Positions 16,564-25,384 of a DNA stretch of 64,000 nt are shown here, in pieces. Source of the DNA: Chelatococcus caeni. GTDB taxonomy: Bacteria; Pseudomonadota; Alphaproteobacteria; Rhizobiales; Beijerinckiaceae. How positions within the stretch are numbered: the first letter of the stretch is position 1; each line of letters opens with the position of its first letter. The stretch covers positions 1-64,000 of the forward strand of contig NZ_JACIEN010000008.1 in the NCBI RefSeq assembly GCF_014196925.1, read 5' to 3'. The notes beneath the pieces were generated by a model. The model did not search any database and was not told where the DNA came from. It saw only the letters and a list, made by a program, of their open reading frames with translations. The translations under genes were made by a program, and so were the position numbers.

Positions 16564-16745
16564 GCTGGCTGTCCTCCCGCTTGGCCGGGGCATGCCCCGG
16601 CGGACAGATGGTGCGACCGGCGGCGGCGCCTTGCAACATGCCCGAAAGCATGTCCGGCCCTGTGAGCATAGCAGCCCGGCGGCCGGCCGCCTTGAGACTT
16701 TCGGCGGGCCTGACTACCAAGAGATGCCTGCCGAGCCCAGCCCGA

Positions 16746-17501
16746 ATGATCACCGATCCCCTCTTCTATCTCGCCGCCATCCCCGCGGTCGTCATCATCG
16801 GCCTCTCCAAGGGCGGCTTCGTCGGGCTCGCCATCCTGGGCATTCCGCTGATGGCGCTGTTCGTGCCGCCGGTGCAGGCCGCCGCCATCATGCTGCCCAT
16901 CCTCATCGTGCAGGACGCGGTCGGCATCTATGCCTTCCGCCGGCACGTGAACAAACGCCTGCTCGCCATCACCCTCGCGGGCGCGCTTGCCGGCATCGTC
17001 CTTGCGACCTTCACGGCCGCGGCGGTCTCCGAGGCGGCGGTGCGGCTCGCTGTCGGCCTCATCGCCCTCGTCTTCGCCCTCAACTGGTGGCTCAACCTCG
17101 CCAAGCAGGCGGCGGGCGAGCGGCCGGGCGGCATCGCCTGGGGGCTCTTGTGGGGCAGCGTATCCGGCTTCACCAGCTTCATCAGCCATGCCGGCGGGCC
17201 GCCGTTCCAGGTCTACGTGCTGCCGCTCAGGCTCTCGCGCGACGTGCTCGTGGGTACCACCACGTGGTTCTTCGCCACCGTCAATCTGATGAAGGTGGCG
17301 CCTTATGTCTGGCTCGGCCAGTTCACGCACGAGAACCTCACAACCTCGCTCGTGCTCATGCCCGTCGCCGTCGGTTCGACCATGGCTGGCGTTTGGCTGG
17401 TGCGGCGCGTCGACCCGACCGCCTTCTATCGCCTCATCTATGCCCTGCTCGTGCTCGTCGGCCTCAAACTGACATATGATGGGTTTATTGCACTCATCTG
17501 A
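16746..17501 (+). CDS. TauE/SafE family sulfite/organosulfonate exporter-like membrane protein
   Basis: A 251-residue protein with about eight hydrophobic segments and the TauE/SafE pattern: two repeats that open GLSKGGFVGLAILGIPL (near residue 19) and GFTSFISHAGGPPFQVY (near 140). Members export sulfite, sulfoacetate or similar anions; the substrate is not deducible here. The start at ATG 16746 has no strong ribosome site. The last 25 codons reach into the leader of the GDPD gene 44 bases ahead of it, suggesting a shared transcript. Confidence 0.85.
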   Translation: MITDPLFYLAAIPAVVIIGLSKGGFVGLAILGIPLMALFVPPVQAAAIMLPILIVQDAVGIYAFRRHVNKRLLAITLAGALAGIVLATFTAAAVSEAAVRLAVGLIALVFALNWWLNLAKQAAGERPGGIAWGLLWGSVSGFTSFISHAGGPPFQVYVLPLRLSRDVLVGTTTWFFATVNLMKVAPYVWLGQFTHENLTTSLVLMPVAVGSTMAGVWLVRRVDPTAFYRLIYALLVLVGLKLTYDGFIALI

Positions 17502-17544
17502 TTCTTCCCGTCCCGCCCGGGACGAGAGCTCGACAGGAAAAGCC

Positions 17545-18540
17545 ATGCCGCCGTTCGCACGTTTCACCATCCTTCGCACCGGCGTGGCCTGCCTTGCCCT
17601 CCTTCTTGCCGGCGCGAGCGCGGCAGCCTTCGACCTGCAGGGCCACCGCGGCGCGCGCGGGCTCTCGCCCGAGAACACCCTTCCCGCCTTCGAGAAGGCC
17701 CTGCGCACCGGGGTCGCGACGCTCGAGCTCGACATCGGCATGACGAGCGACGGCGTGCTCGTCGTCTCGCACGATCCCAAGCTCAATCCCGACATCACGC
17801 GCGGGCCCGACGGCACCTTCCTGGCCGGGCCGGGCAAGGCGCTGACCGCCATGACGCTCGAGGAACTGCGGAGCTTCGACGTCGGCCGCACCAGGCCGGA
17901 CAGCCGCACCGCCAAGTCCTTCCCGGAGCAGACGCCGGTCGACGGCACGCGCATACCGACGCTCGAGGATGTCTTCGCCCTCGCCGAACGCCTCGGCGCG
18001 AAGGACGTGCGCTTCAACATCGAGACCAAGTCGAGCCCGGCGCCGGATGCCGGCACGCCCGAGCCGCGCGCCTTCGCCACGGCGCTGGCGAAGGCCATCG
18101 ACAAGGCCGGGCTCGGCGAGCGCGCCACGGTCCAGTCCTTCGACTGGCGCACCCTCATGGCCTTGAAGGAGGTCTCGCCCGACATCCCGCGCGTGTGCCT
18201 GACGAGCGAGGGCAATTTCGACACGCTCCAGCGCGGCAAGGACGGCGGCTCGCCTTGGCTCGGCGGCCTCGATGTCGACGATTTCGATTCGGTGCCCGCC
18301 CTCGTCACGGAGGCCGGCTGCACCACCTGGTCGCCCAATTTCCGCAACCTCACGCAGCCGCTCGTCGAGGAAGCCCAGGAGATGGAGCTGGCGGTGGTGC
18401 CCTGGACGGTGAACGAGACCGATGACATGGCGCGCCTGATCGACTGGGGCGTCGACGGGCTCATCACCGACTATCCCGACCGGGCCCGCACCGTGATGGC
18501 CGCCAAGGGCCTGCCCCTGCCCGCGCCGGTCGCGCCCTAG
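17545..18540 (+). CDS. Secreted glycerophosphodiester phosphodiesterase
   Basis: A 331-residue enzyme of the GDPD family that hydrolyses glycerophosphodiesters to glycerol-3-phosphate and an alcohol. Residues 1-26 form a signal peptide (ILRTGVACLALLLAGASAAA). Catalytic HRGARGLSPENTLPAF follows near residue 33, then LELDIGMTSDGVLVVSHDP near 60, which carries the metal-binding Glu/Asp and second His. Late motifs are FNIETKSS and VQSFDWRTL. AGGAAA precedes the ATG at 17545 by 5 bases; an in-frame start at 17476 lies inside the upstream gene. The protein is probably periplasmic. Confidence 0.9.
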   Translation: MPPFARFTILRTGVACLALLLAGASAAAFDLQGHRGARGLSPENTLPAFEKALRTGVATLELDIGMTSDGVLVVSHDPKLNPDITRGPDGTFLAGPGKALTAMTLEELRSFDVGRTRPDSRTAKSFPEQTPVDGTRIPTLEDVFALAERLGAKDVRFNIETKSSPAPDAGTPEPRAFATALAKAIDKAGLGERATVQSFDWRTLMALKEVSPDIPRVCLTSEGNFDTLQRGKDGGSPWLGGLDVDDFDSVPALVTEAGCTTWSPNFRNLTQPLVEEAQEMELAVVPWTVNETDDMARLIDWGVDGLITDYPDRARTVMAAKGLPLPAPVAP

Positions 18541-18632
18541 GCCGACGAGGCGCCTCTCCCTTTGGCTGATTGATCGCCTGCGACCTGGCCGGCTAGGCTG
18601 CCACATCGCAAGTTCCGAAGTGGACTGGAAAG

Positions 18633-20261
18633 ATGACGGCCTCAGCCTACGACCTCGACCTCGATCGCAACCCGGCCAATTTCCAGCCGCTGACGCCGCT
18701 GACCTTCCTCGAACGGGCGGCGAGCGTCTTTCCCGAGCGCACGGCCATCATCCACGGCAGCCTGCGCCGCAATTATCGCGACTTCTATGCCCGCGCCCGG
18801 CGCCTCGCCTCGGCGCTCGCCGCCCATGGCGTCGGCCGTGGCGATACGGTCTCGGTGATGCTGTCGAACACGCCGGCGATGCTCGAATGCCACTACGGTG
18901 TGCCCATGGCCGGCGCGGTGCTCAACACGCTCAACACCCGGCTCGACGCGGCCATCATCGCCTTTACGCTCGACCATGCCGAGACCAAGGTGCTGATCAC
19001 CGACCGTGAGTTCTCGAAGACCGTCCGCGAGGCCCTCGCCCTCGCCAGGACGAAGCCGCTCGTCATCGACTACGACGATCCCGAATACGACGGCCCCGGC
19101 GAGCTCCTCGGCAGTGCCGACTATGAGACCTTCCTCGCCGGCGGCGACCCCGAACACGCCTGGCAGATGCCGGGCGACGAGTGGGACGCGATCTCGCTCA
19201 ACTACACCTCGGGCACGACCGGCGACCCCAAGGGCGTCGTCTACCACCACCGCGGCGCCTACCTGCTCGCCATGGGCAACGTCGTCACCTGCGGCATGGG
19301 CAAGCATCCCGTCTATCTGTGGACGCTGCCGATGTTCCACTGCAACGGCTGGTGCTTTCCGTGGTCCATCTCGGTGGTCGCCGGCACGCATGTGTGCCTG
19401 CGCCAGGTGCGCGCCGGCGCGATGTATGCCGCGCTCGCCGAGCACGGCGTCACGCATCTGTGCGGCGCGCCCATCGTCATGGCGACGCTGCTCAATTCGC
19501 CCGACGCGGACAAGCGCGATTTTCCCCAGAAAGTCTCCTTCTTCACCGCCGCCGCGCCGCCGCCCGAGGCGGTGCTCGCCGCCATGAAGGACGCCGGCTT
19601 CGACGTGACCCACCTCTACGGCCTCACCGAGACCTATGGCCCTGCCGTCGTCAACGACTGGAACAGCGCCTGGGACGACCTGCCGATGGGCGACTATGCG
19701 ACGAAGAAGGCGCGCCAGGGCGTGCGTTACCTCGTCCTCGAGGCCCTCGACGTGCGCGATCCCGAGACGCTCGCCCCCGTGCCGGCCGACGGTGAGACGC
19801 TCGGCGAGGTCATGTTCCGCGGCAACGTGGTGATGAAGGGCTATCTCAAGAACAAGGCCGCCACCGACACGGCCTTCGCCGGCGGCTGGTTCCACTCCGG
19901 CGACCTCGGCGTCAAGCACCCCGACGGCTACATCCAGCTCAAGGACCGCTCGAAGGACATCATCATCTCCGGCGGCGAGAACATCTCCTCCATCGAGGTC
20001 GAGGACGCGCTCTACAAGCACCCGGCGGTGCAGGCCGCCGCGGTCGTCGCCAAGCCGGACGAGAAATGGGGCGAGACGCCCTGCGCCTTCGTCGAGCTGA
20101 AGCCCGGGGCGGAGGCGACGCCCGAGGAGCTGATCGCCTTCTGCCGCAGCCGGCTCGCCGCCTTCAAATGCCCGCGCTACGTGGTCTTTACCGAGCTGCC
20201 GAAGACCTCGACGGGCAAGATCCAGAAGTTCCGCCTGCGCGAGATGGCCCGCGAGGTCTGA
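18633..20261 (+). CDS. AMP-dependent fatty-acyl-CoA synthetase
   Basis: A 542-residue acyl-adenylate-forming enzyme. It has YTSGTTGDPKGVVYHHRGAY near residue 190 (P-loop, AMP-binding), the substrate-binding region with TLPMFHCNGWCFPW near 232, GLTETYGP near 330, and the D/hinge motif GWFHSGDLGVKHPDGY near 415. RSKDIIISGGENIS follows at 437, and the catalytic lysine is in TSTGKIQKF near 530. The closest general match is the medium/long-chain acyl-CoA ligase group that includes DmdB-like enzymes; the acyl chain is not certain. GGAAAG lies just before the start. The downstream hairpin 20285-20307 is on the opposite strand's side. Confidence 0.85.
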   Translation: MTASAYDLDLDRNPANFQPLTPLTFLERAASVFPERTAIIHGSLRRNYRDFYARARRLASALAAHGVGRGDTVSVMLSNTPAMLECHYGVPMAGAVLNTLNTRLDAAIIAFTLDHAETKVLITDREFSKTVREALALARTKPLVIDYDDPEYDGPGELLGSADYETFLAGGDPEHAWQMPGDEWDAISLNYTSGTTGDPKGVVYHHRGAYLLAMGNVVTCGMGKHPVYLWTLPMFHCNGWCFPWSISVVAGTHVCLRQVRAGAMYAALAEHGVTHLCGAPIVMATLLNSPDADKRDFPQKVSFFTAAAPPPEAVLAAMKDAGFDVTHLYGLTETYGPAVVNDWNSAWDDLPMGDYATKKARQGVRYLVLEALDVRDPETLAPVPADGETLGEVMFRGNVVMKGYLKNKAATDTAFAGGWFHSGDLGVKHPDGYIQLKDRSKDIIISGGENISSIEVEDALYKHPAVQAAAVVAKPDEKWGETPCAFVELKPGAEATPEELIAFCRSRLAAFKCPRYVVFTELPKTSTGKIQKFRLREMAREV

Positions 20262-20280
20262 GGAAGCCGCCGGCCCATAT

Positions 20281-20307
20281 GAAAACGGCCACCCTCAGGG
20301 TGGCCGT
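20281..20307 (-). terminator. Terminator of the minus-strand DUF465 gene
   Basis: The 10-bp stem ACGGCCACCC/GGGTGGCCGT has a 3-base loop (20285-20307). On the minus strand it is followed by TTTTC, so it terminates the DUF465 transcript. It probably also stops the upstream acyl-CoA synthetase mRNA less efficiently. Confidence 0.8.
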
Positions 20308-20332
20308 CGTGCCGGTTCAGCCGGCAGATCTG

Positions 20333-20521
20333 TCAATGTATCGATTGCGATATCGTCGTATGACGCAAGCGCTCCATCTCGTCCTTCAACTGCAGCTTCT
20401 TGCGCTTGAGTTCCGCGATCTTGAGCTCGTCAGCCGAGGGGCTGGCCTGCACCGTTTGGATCTCCCGCTCAAGCGCTTCGTGCCGCTTTGCGAGCTCGGC
20501 CAGATGGGCGTTCAAAGACAT
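20333..20521 (-). CDS. DUF465 (YdcH-like) small protein, copy 1
   Basis: A 62-residue, highly charged helical protein of the DUF465 family (coiled coil, LAELAKRHEALEREIQ and LKIAELKRKKLQLKDEMERL). The function is unknown; YdcH-type proteins are small abundant helical hairpins. GGAGGAAA precedes the ATG at 20521. It is the divergent partner of a second DUF465 gene that starts 207 bases away; the two share the family motif KRKKL / KKRKL. Confidence 0.88.
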   Translation of the reverse strand: MSLNAHLAELAKRHEALEREIQTVQASPSADELKIAELKRKKLQLKDEMERLRHTTISQSIH

Positions 20522-20727
20522 CGCTTTCCTCCTTCGGATCACTCCGACGACAGAACTGTGACACAGCATTGTGGCGGAGTCGAAGCAGATTCCGCCATCA
20601 GCGGCGCACCCGCGGCGAGCAGTGGGCAAGCCACCCTTTTTGCACGGGCTCGGCTTGCCGAGCGTGCGGCCGCGCCGCATACTTCGCGCTCCCGTCATTC
20701 ACCGGGCCGATGCCCCCGGGCAGCGCC

Positions 20728-20952
20728 ATGATGACCATTGATATCGACGACGAAGACGAGCGCCAGCAACTGTTGGGCGAACTCAATCGCCTGCGCGAGG
20801 AGCACCGCGACCTCGATGCGGCGATCGCGGCGATCGAATCCGTCGGCCCCGCCGACCAGTTGCAGATCCAGCGGCTGAAGAAGCGCAAGCTCATCCTCAA
20901 GGACCGCATCACCTTTCTCGAAGACAGGCTGACGCCGGACATCATTGCGTAG
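20728..20952 (+). CDS. DUF465 small protein, copy 2
   Basis: A 74-residue DUF465 protein with the same architecture as the divergent neighbour: an acidic N-terminus, helix LGELNRLREEHRDLDAAI, a short turn, and helix LQIQRLKKRKLILKDRITFL. Start candidates are ATGs at 20710, 20728 and 20731; 20728 is chosen because it precedes the conserved part closely. The function is unknown. The gene ends just before a 7-bp tandem repeat. Confidence 0.82.
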   Translation: MMTIDIDDEDERQQLLGELNRLREEHRDLDAAIAAIESVGPADQLQIQRLKKRKLILKDRITFLEDRLTPDIIA

Positions 20953-20955
20953 CGA

Positions 20956-20983
20956 CAGTCGGCAGTCGGCAGTCGGCAGTCGC
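20956..20983. repeat. Short tandem repeat, CAGTCGG x ~4
   Basis: Almost four copies of the heptamer CAGTCGG directly follow the DUF465 stop. Copy number probably varies between isolates. The rest of 20953-21310 contains no gene I can support. Confidence 0.7.
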
Positions 20984-21020
20984 GCGGGCATCACCTCGCC
21001 GCAACCGGAAGCAACCTCGT

Positions 21021-21216
21021 GTCCCGGACGCATGCAGCGAGAGCGGAATGCGATCCGGGACCCAGCGCAAGAATCTGCCGAAGGCGCCATGTGAATAGAC
21101 CCCGGCTCAGCACCGCATCATTTCGTGCTGCGGTGCGTCCGGGGCACGAGCGTGCGCAGGGTTGGCGGAGGCACGCCGCGACCATACCCCGTCGCATTTG
21201 CCGGACGCATGCAGCG
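21021..21216. repeat. Interspersed repeat with hairpin and 16-bp direct copies
   Basis: GTCCCGGA (21021-21028) pairs with TCCGGGAC (21054-21061), a classic hairpin element of alphaproteobacterial genomes. CCGGACGCATGCAGCG from its left arm recurs at 21201-21216, suggesting a second, decayed copy. The block lies between DUF465 and purE. Confidence 0.6.
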
Positions 21217-21310
21217 TCGGTGAGACGCGAGAGCGGAGCCGATTGCCGATTGCCCACTGCCCGCCTGTTACTGTATGCCCCGCGCGGAAGGCTTTTTCGC
21301 AGGATCATCA

Positions 21311-21802
21311 ATGACGACGCACACGCCGGTCGCCATCGTCATGGGCAGCCAGTCGGACTGGGAGACCATGCGCCACGCGGCGGAGACGCTGGCCGCGCTC
21401 GACATCGCCTACGATGCGCGCATCGTTTCCGCCCACCGCACGCCCGAGCGGCTCTTCGCCTTCGCCAGGGGCGCGCGCGACGAGGGCTTCAAGGTGATCA
21501 TCGCCGGGGCCGGCGGCGCGGCCCACCTGCCGGGCATGGTCGCCTCGCTCACCCCGCTGCCGGTCTTCGGCGTGCCCGTGCAGTCGAAGGCCCTGTCGGG
21601 CCAGGACAGCCTCCTGTCGATCGTGCAGATGCCGGCCGGCATTCCCGTCGGCACGCTCGCCATCGGTCGGGCCGGCGCCGTCAACGCCGCCCTTCTCGCC
21701 GCGGCGGTGCTCGCCCTCTCCGACACGGCGCTCGCCGCGCGCCTCGACGACTGGCGCGCCGCCCAGAGCGCGGCCGTGGCCGAGCGGCCGCAGGATGACT
21801 GA
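21311..21802 (+). CDS. purE: N5-carboxyaminoimidazole ribonucleotide mutase
   Basis: A 163-residue class I PurE, which converts N5-CAIR to CAIR in purine synthesis. Signature motifs are [11 protein letters not shown] at residue 10, SAHRTPERL near 43, [12 protein letters not shown] near 68 and [12 protein letters not shown] near 97. The start at ATG 21311 is 12 residues after another possible start (21275); the later one gives the usual N-terminus. Its stop overlaps purK by 8 bases, so the two steps of the pathway are translated together. Confidence 0.96.
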   Translation: MTTHTPVAIVMGSQSDWETMRHAAETLAALDIAYDARIVSAHRTPERLFAFARGARDEGFKVIIAGAGGAAHLPGMVASLTPLPVFGVPVQSKALSGQDSLLSIVQMPAGIPVGTLAIGRAGAVNAALLAAAVLALSDTALAARLDDWRAAQSAAVAERPQDD

Positions 21803-22880
21803 CGCGATGCTCGCCCCCGGCTCCACCATCGGCATCCTCGGCGGCGGCCAGCTCGGCCGCATGCTGGCGCTCGCCGCCGCCCGCTATGGCCTCAAGGCCC
21901 ATATCTACGCGCCCGATCCCGACAGCCCCGCCTTCGAGGTGGCGGCCCGCCACACCGTCGCCCCCTACGCCGACGAGGGGGCGCTGGTCGGCTTTGCGGC
22001 GAGCGTCGACGTCGTCACCTACGAATTCGAGAACGTCCCTGCCGATACGGCCCACATCCTCGAATCGCACGTGCCGCTGCGGCCGGGCGCGCGGGCCCTC
22101 GCCGTGGCCCAGGACCGGCTCGAGGAGAAGACCTTCGTCAGCAACCTCGGCATCGCCACCGCCCCTTTCCGCGCCGTCTCCGACGAGACGGACCTGCGCG
22201 CCGCCCTCGCCGCCCTCGGCCGGCCGGCCGTGCTCAAGACGCGCCGCTTCGGCTACGACGGCAAGGGCCAGGTCATCATCAGGACGGGCGACGACCCGGC
22301 GGCCGCGCTCGGCGCCATCGGCCACGTGCCGGCGATTCTCGAAGGCTTCGTGCCCTTCTCGCGCGAAGTGTCCGTGGTGGCGACGCGTGGCCTCGACGGC
22401 ACCGTCGCCGCTTACGACCTGTGCGAGAACGAGCACCGCGACCACATCCTCGCCATCACGCGCGTGCCCGGCACCCTGCCCGCGGACCTGTGCGACGAGG
22501 CGCGCGCCATCGCGGGGCGCATCGCCACGGCGCTCGACTATGTCGGCACGCTGTGCGTCGAGATGTTCGTCGTCGAGACGGACGGCGAGCCCCCGCGCCT
22601 TCTCGTCAACGAGATCGCACCGCGCGTGCACAATTCCGGCCACTGGACGATCGAGGGCGCCAAGACCTCGCAGTTCGAGCAGCATATCCGCGCCGTCTGC
22701 GGCTGGCCTCTCGGCTCGGTCGCGCTCGTCGGGCCGGTGGAGATGACCAACCTCATCGGCGATGACATGGCCGCCTGGCCGGAGCTCCTCGCCGAGGAGG
22801 GCGCGCATCTGCACCTCTACGGCAAGGCGACCGCCCGGCCCGGTCGCAAGATGGGCCACGTCACCCGCGTCAAAACCTGA
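21795..22880 (+). CDS. purK: N5-carboxyaminoimidazole ribonucleotide synthase
   Basis: A 361-residue ATP-grasp enzyme that carboxylates AIR with bicarbonate to form N5-CAIR, the substrate of the adjacent PurE. Visible are [16 protein letters not shown] at the N-terminus, [11 protein letters not shown] near residue 150 (ATP-grasp P-loop-like region), [13 protein letters not shown] near 190 and [17 protein letters not shown] near 275. The length matches the family. It is coupled to purE by an 8-base overlap. Confidence 0.96.
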   Translation: MTDAMLAPGSTIGILGGGQLGRMLALAAARYGLKAHIYAPDPDSPAFEVAARHTVAPYADEGALVGFAASVDVVTYEFENVPADTAHILESHVPLRPGARALAVAQDRLEEKTFVSNLGIATAPFRAVSDETDLRAALAALGRPAVLKTRRFGYDGKGQVIIRTGDDPAAALGAIGHVPAILEGFVPFSREVSVVATRGLDGTVAAYDLCENEHRDHILAITRVPGTLPADLCDEARAIAGRIATALDYVGTLCVEMFVVETDGEPPRLLVNEIAPRVHNSGHWTIEGAKTSQFEQHIRAVCGWPLGSVALVGPVEMTNLIGDDMAAWPELLAEEGAHLHLYGKATARPGRKMGHVTRVKT

Positions 22881-23021
22881 GGTGTAGACCGGTTTCCGGC
22901 GCCGGACCTGTGGACAGGCGCCATCCGATCTGTTATCCACCCTGCCACGGTTGTGGCGCGCCGTTCGCGCCATTACGGCGTTTCGCCACTCACCACGAAT
23001 TCAAAAGCGGGAAGACGACGC

Positions 23022-23252
23022 GTGCAGGTTCTCGTTCGCGACAACAACGTTGATCAGGCGCTCCGTGCGCTGAAGAAGAAGATGCAGCGCGAAGGCATCT
23101 TCCGGGAAATGAAGCTCCGCGGCCACTACGAGAAGCCGTCGGAGAAGCGCGCCCGCGAGAAGGCCGAGGCCGTCCGCCGCGCCCGCAAGCTCATGCGCAA
23201 GCGCCTGCAGCGCGAAGGCCTGCTGCCGAGCAAGCCGAAGCCGACCCGCTGA
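23022..23252 (+). CDS. rpsU: 30S ribosomal protein S21
   Basis: A 76-residue S21 with the standard [20 protein letters not shown]-terminus and a basic C-terminal helix ending KPTR. The initiator is GTG at 23022, supported by GGGAAG 9 bases upstream; a longer reading from 22953 adds 23 residues not found in the family. S21 helps mRNA binding in initiation. A TTATCCACC sequence (one base from a DnaA box) lies at 22933 in its leader, possibly by chance. The terminator follows at 23335-23361. Confidence 0.95.
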   Translation: MQVLVRDNNVDQALRALKKKMQREGIFREMKLRGHYEKPSEKRAREKAEAVRRARKLMRKRLQREGLLPSKPKPTR

Positions 23253-23334
23253 GGGGCCGCCGCAGCGGGGGCGCCTCTCGCCTCCGGCATCGCGGCATTG
23301 GCGTATCATCACGGGGTCCGGGCCCCGGCAGCGC

Positions 23335-23366
23335 AAGCGCCCTCCTCGCGGATGGGCGCTTTGTTT
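23335..23366 (+). terminator. Terminator downstream of rpsU
   Basis: AAGCGCCC (23335-23342) pairs with GGGCGCTT (23354-23361) around an 11-base loop and is followed by TGTTTG. It is a moderate rho-independent terminator. Confidence 0.6.
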
Positions 23367-23503
23367 GCATGTGCCCGCCGTCCCGCCTCTCGGGGAGCGC
23401 CAGCGAGGTCCCGGCCGCGCCGGGGCGTTCACGCTCCTGCCTCACTTGTGTCCCAGAACCGGCACGCAACAAACGATCAACATGTTCGGGGTGGAGGATT
23501 GAC

Positions 23504-24394
23504 GTGAACGAACGGGGGAAGTCGGCCTCTGGCGCCATCCTGTCGGCGACGACGCTCGGCCGCGGCCTGCTGCCGCTTGCGGTGGCACTGGCCCTGGCCG
23601 GCTGCGAGACGGTGGGCGGCGTCGGCGGCTCGCGCGGCGTGGCGGAGTTCGTGCAGGACAATACGGACGCGAGCAAGACCAACCTCGCCTCGCTGTCGGA
23701 GGTGATCCGGGCCAACCCGAACGATCCCCAGGCCTATAACGCCCGCGGTGCGGCCTATGCGCGCTCCGGCCGCTACAGCGACGCGATGAGCGACTTCAAC
23801 CAGGCGATCAAGCTCGATCCGAATTTCGCCGCGGCCTACACCAACCGGGCGCTGTCGCTGCGCCAGACCGGCCGGGACGATCAGGCACTGGCCGACTTCA
23901 ACCGTGCCATCCAGGCCGACCCCAATTACGGCCCCGCCTATCTCGGCCGCGCCAATCTGCTGCGCGTCAAGGGCGACTTCAACCAGGCGCTGGCCGATCT
24001 CTCCAGGGTCATCCAGCTCAACCCCGAATCGGCCGAGGCCTATCATGCCCGCGGCCTCGTGCACCAGCGCCAGGGGCAGAACGAGCTCGCCATCGCCGAC
24101 TTCCGCTCGGCCATCGACCGCAACCCCTTCGCCGGCGCGCCCTATGCCGCGCGCGGCCAGAGCCTCGTCGCCGTGGGCAAGTACCAGGAGGCGATCGAGG
24201 ACTTCAACGCCGCCCTCAACGCCGACAACCGCAATGCGGTGGCCTGGGCGTGGCGCGGCGTCGCTTTCGAGCGCCAGGGCGACCGCGCGCAGGCGACCGA
24301 GTCGTACCAGCGGGCGCTGTCCATCGACAGCAGCAACCAGGTGGCGCGCGAGGGCATGTCCCGCGTTGGCGGCGGCCTCGCGCTGTTCCGCTGA
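23504..24394 (+). CDS. TPR lipoprotein
   Basis: A 296-residue protein with a lipoprotein signal (PLAVALALAGCETV, lipobox ending LAGC) and then about six to seven tetratricopeptide repeats from residue 60 to the end (recurring A..Y..RG.A....G....A..DF..AI..DP pattern). It probably is an outer-membrane-anchored scaffold that holds partner proteins, in the general style of NlpI; the partner is unknown. The initiator is GTG 23504 after GGAGG; longer readings lack a ribosome site. The stop is immediately followed by the convergent hydrolase gene (24400). Confidence 0.85.
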   Translation: MNERGKSASGAILSATTLGRGLLPLAVALALAGCETVGGVGGSRGVAEFVQDNTDASKTNLASLSEVIRANPNDPQAYNARGAAYARSGRYSDAMSDFNQAIKLDPNFAAAYTNRALSLRQTGRDDQALADFNRAIQADPNYGPAYLGRANLLRVKGDFNQALADLSRVIQLNPESAEAYHARGLVHQRQGQNELAIADFRSAIDRNPFAGAPYAARGQSLVAVGKYQEAIEDFNAALNADNRNAVAWAWRGVAFERQGDRAQATESYQRALSIDSSNQVAREGMSRVGGGLALFR

Positions 24395-24399
24395 TCCCC

Positions 24400-25272
24400 C
24401 TACCGCCGGCCGGCCTCCTGCTGCGCCGGAACGGTCAGAACATCCGTGCCGGCGACCCTCCCTGCGAGGGTATCGGCGATGAAGCGCTGGATGTGCGGCA
24501 CCGCGCCATGGTCGAAGAGATCGACATGGCCACCGTCGACAAAGCGGACGAAGCGGCGCGCCGTCACGGCAAGGCCGAACAGCGCTTCGCCATGGGCGAA
24601 GGGGATGACACCGTCGCGCATGCCGTGCAGGATGAGCATCGGCACGCCGATGCGGCCCACGATCTCGTCGCTGCGGAACTGGTCGTTCATGAGCAGCGAC
24701 ACCGGCACGAACGGATAGATGCCTGAGGCCACCTTGGCCGTCGACAGGTAGGGCGCCTCGAGGATGACCCCGGCCAGCCGCTGCTCGGCCGCAAGGCGCA
24801 CGGCAACGCCCGTGCCGAGCGATTCGCCATAGGCGAAGAGCCGTTCCGTACCGAAACGCTCGGCGGCATAGGCATAGGCCGCCGCGCCGTCACGGTGCAG
24901 GCCCGCCTCGCTCGGCCGGCCGGTCGACCCGCCATAGCCCCTGTAGCTGACGGCAACGAGGCCGGTACCGTCCGCGACCAGCTGCCGGAAGCGGCTGACG
25001 CGGAAGGCGAGCGCGAGATTGCCCGCATTGCCGTGGAAGAAGACGAGCACCGCCCTGTTCGGCGCCGGCGGCACCACCCAGGCATTCAGGCTCTCGCCGT
25101 CGCTCGTCTCGAGCTGCACCTGCTCGAGCCCCGGGATGGCCGCCACGCTGCCGTCGATCGGCGCGGCGTCGGCGGGAAACAGCAGGTCGCGCTGGAAGAC
25201 GACGAGCCCCGCCACCATCAGCCCGTAGACGACGGCGAACAGCGCAGTGGCGTTGAGCGCGACCTTGATCAT
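24400..25272 (-). CDS. Membrane-anchored alpha/beta hydrolase (Bem46/YfhR type)
   Basis: A 290-residue hydrolase. Residues 4-27 form an N-terminal membrane anchor (ATALFAVVYGLMVAGLVVFQ). The fold begins VLVFFHGNAGNLAL near residue 75 (oxyanion region), the nucleophile elbow is GESLGTG near 150, and the late DGV and GGHVDLF residues contribute the acid and catalytic His. This matches the Bem46/ABHD13-like group of unknown substrate. It is convergent with the TPR lipoprotein, with only 5 bases between the stops. The divergent or co-oriented neighbour is pntB behind a terminator. Confidence 0.85.
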   Translation of the reverse strand: MIKVALNATALFAVVYGLMVAGLVVFQRDLLFPADAAPIDGSVAAIPGLEQVQLETSDGESLNAWVVPPAPNRAVLVFFHGNAGNLALAFRVSRFRQLVADGTGLVAVSYRGYGGSTGRPSEAGLHRDGAAAYAYAAERFGTERLFAYGESLGTGVAVRLAAEQRLAGVILEAPYLSTAKVASGIYPFVPVSLLMNDQFRSDEIVGRIGVPMLILHGMRDGVIPFAHGEALFGLAVTARRFVRFVDGGHVDLFDHGAVPHIQRFIADTLAGRVAGTDVLTVPAQQEAGRR

Positions 25273-25335
25273 GTCTGCGCCATATCACGAGCGGGCCCGC
25301 AGCCGCCAGCCACGGCCTCGTGAGGCGCGCCCAAG

Positions 25336-25358
25336 AAAAAGGCCGCCTTGCGGCGGCC
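25336..25358 (-). terminator. Rho-independent terminator of the pnt operon
   Basis: The stem GGCCGCC (25341-25347)/GGCGGCC (25352-25358) with loop TTGC is followed on the minus strand by TTTTT (25336-25340). It lies 27 bases downstream of the pntB stop. Confidence 0.85.
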
Positions 25359-25384
25359 CTTCCGATGTTTGCTGCCGGAGCCGG

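Noticed and set aside
20956..20983. CRISPR-like array from repeated CAGTCGG
   Set aside because: It is an uninterrupted heptamer tandem repeat without spacers; no cas genes are present.
22932..22940. Replication origin around the DnaA-like box
   Set aside because: A single imperfect box without an AT-rich unwinding region or dnaA/hemE neighbours does not support an origin.
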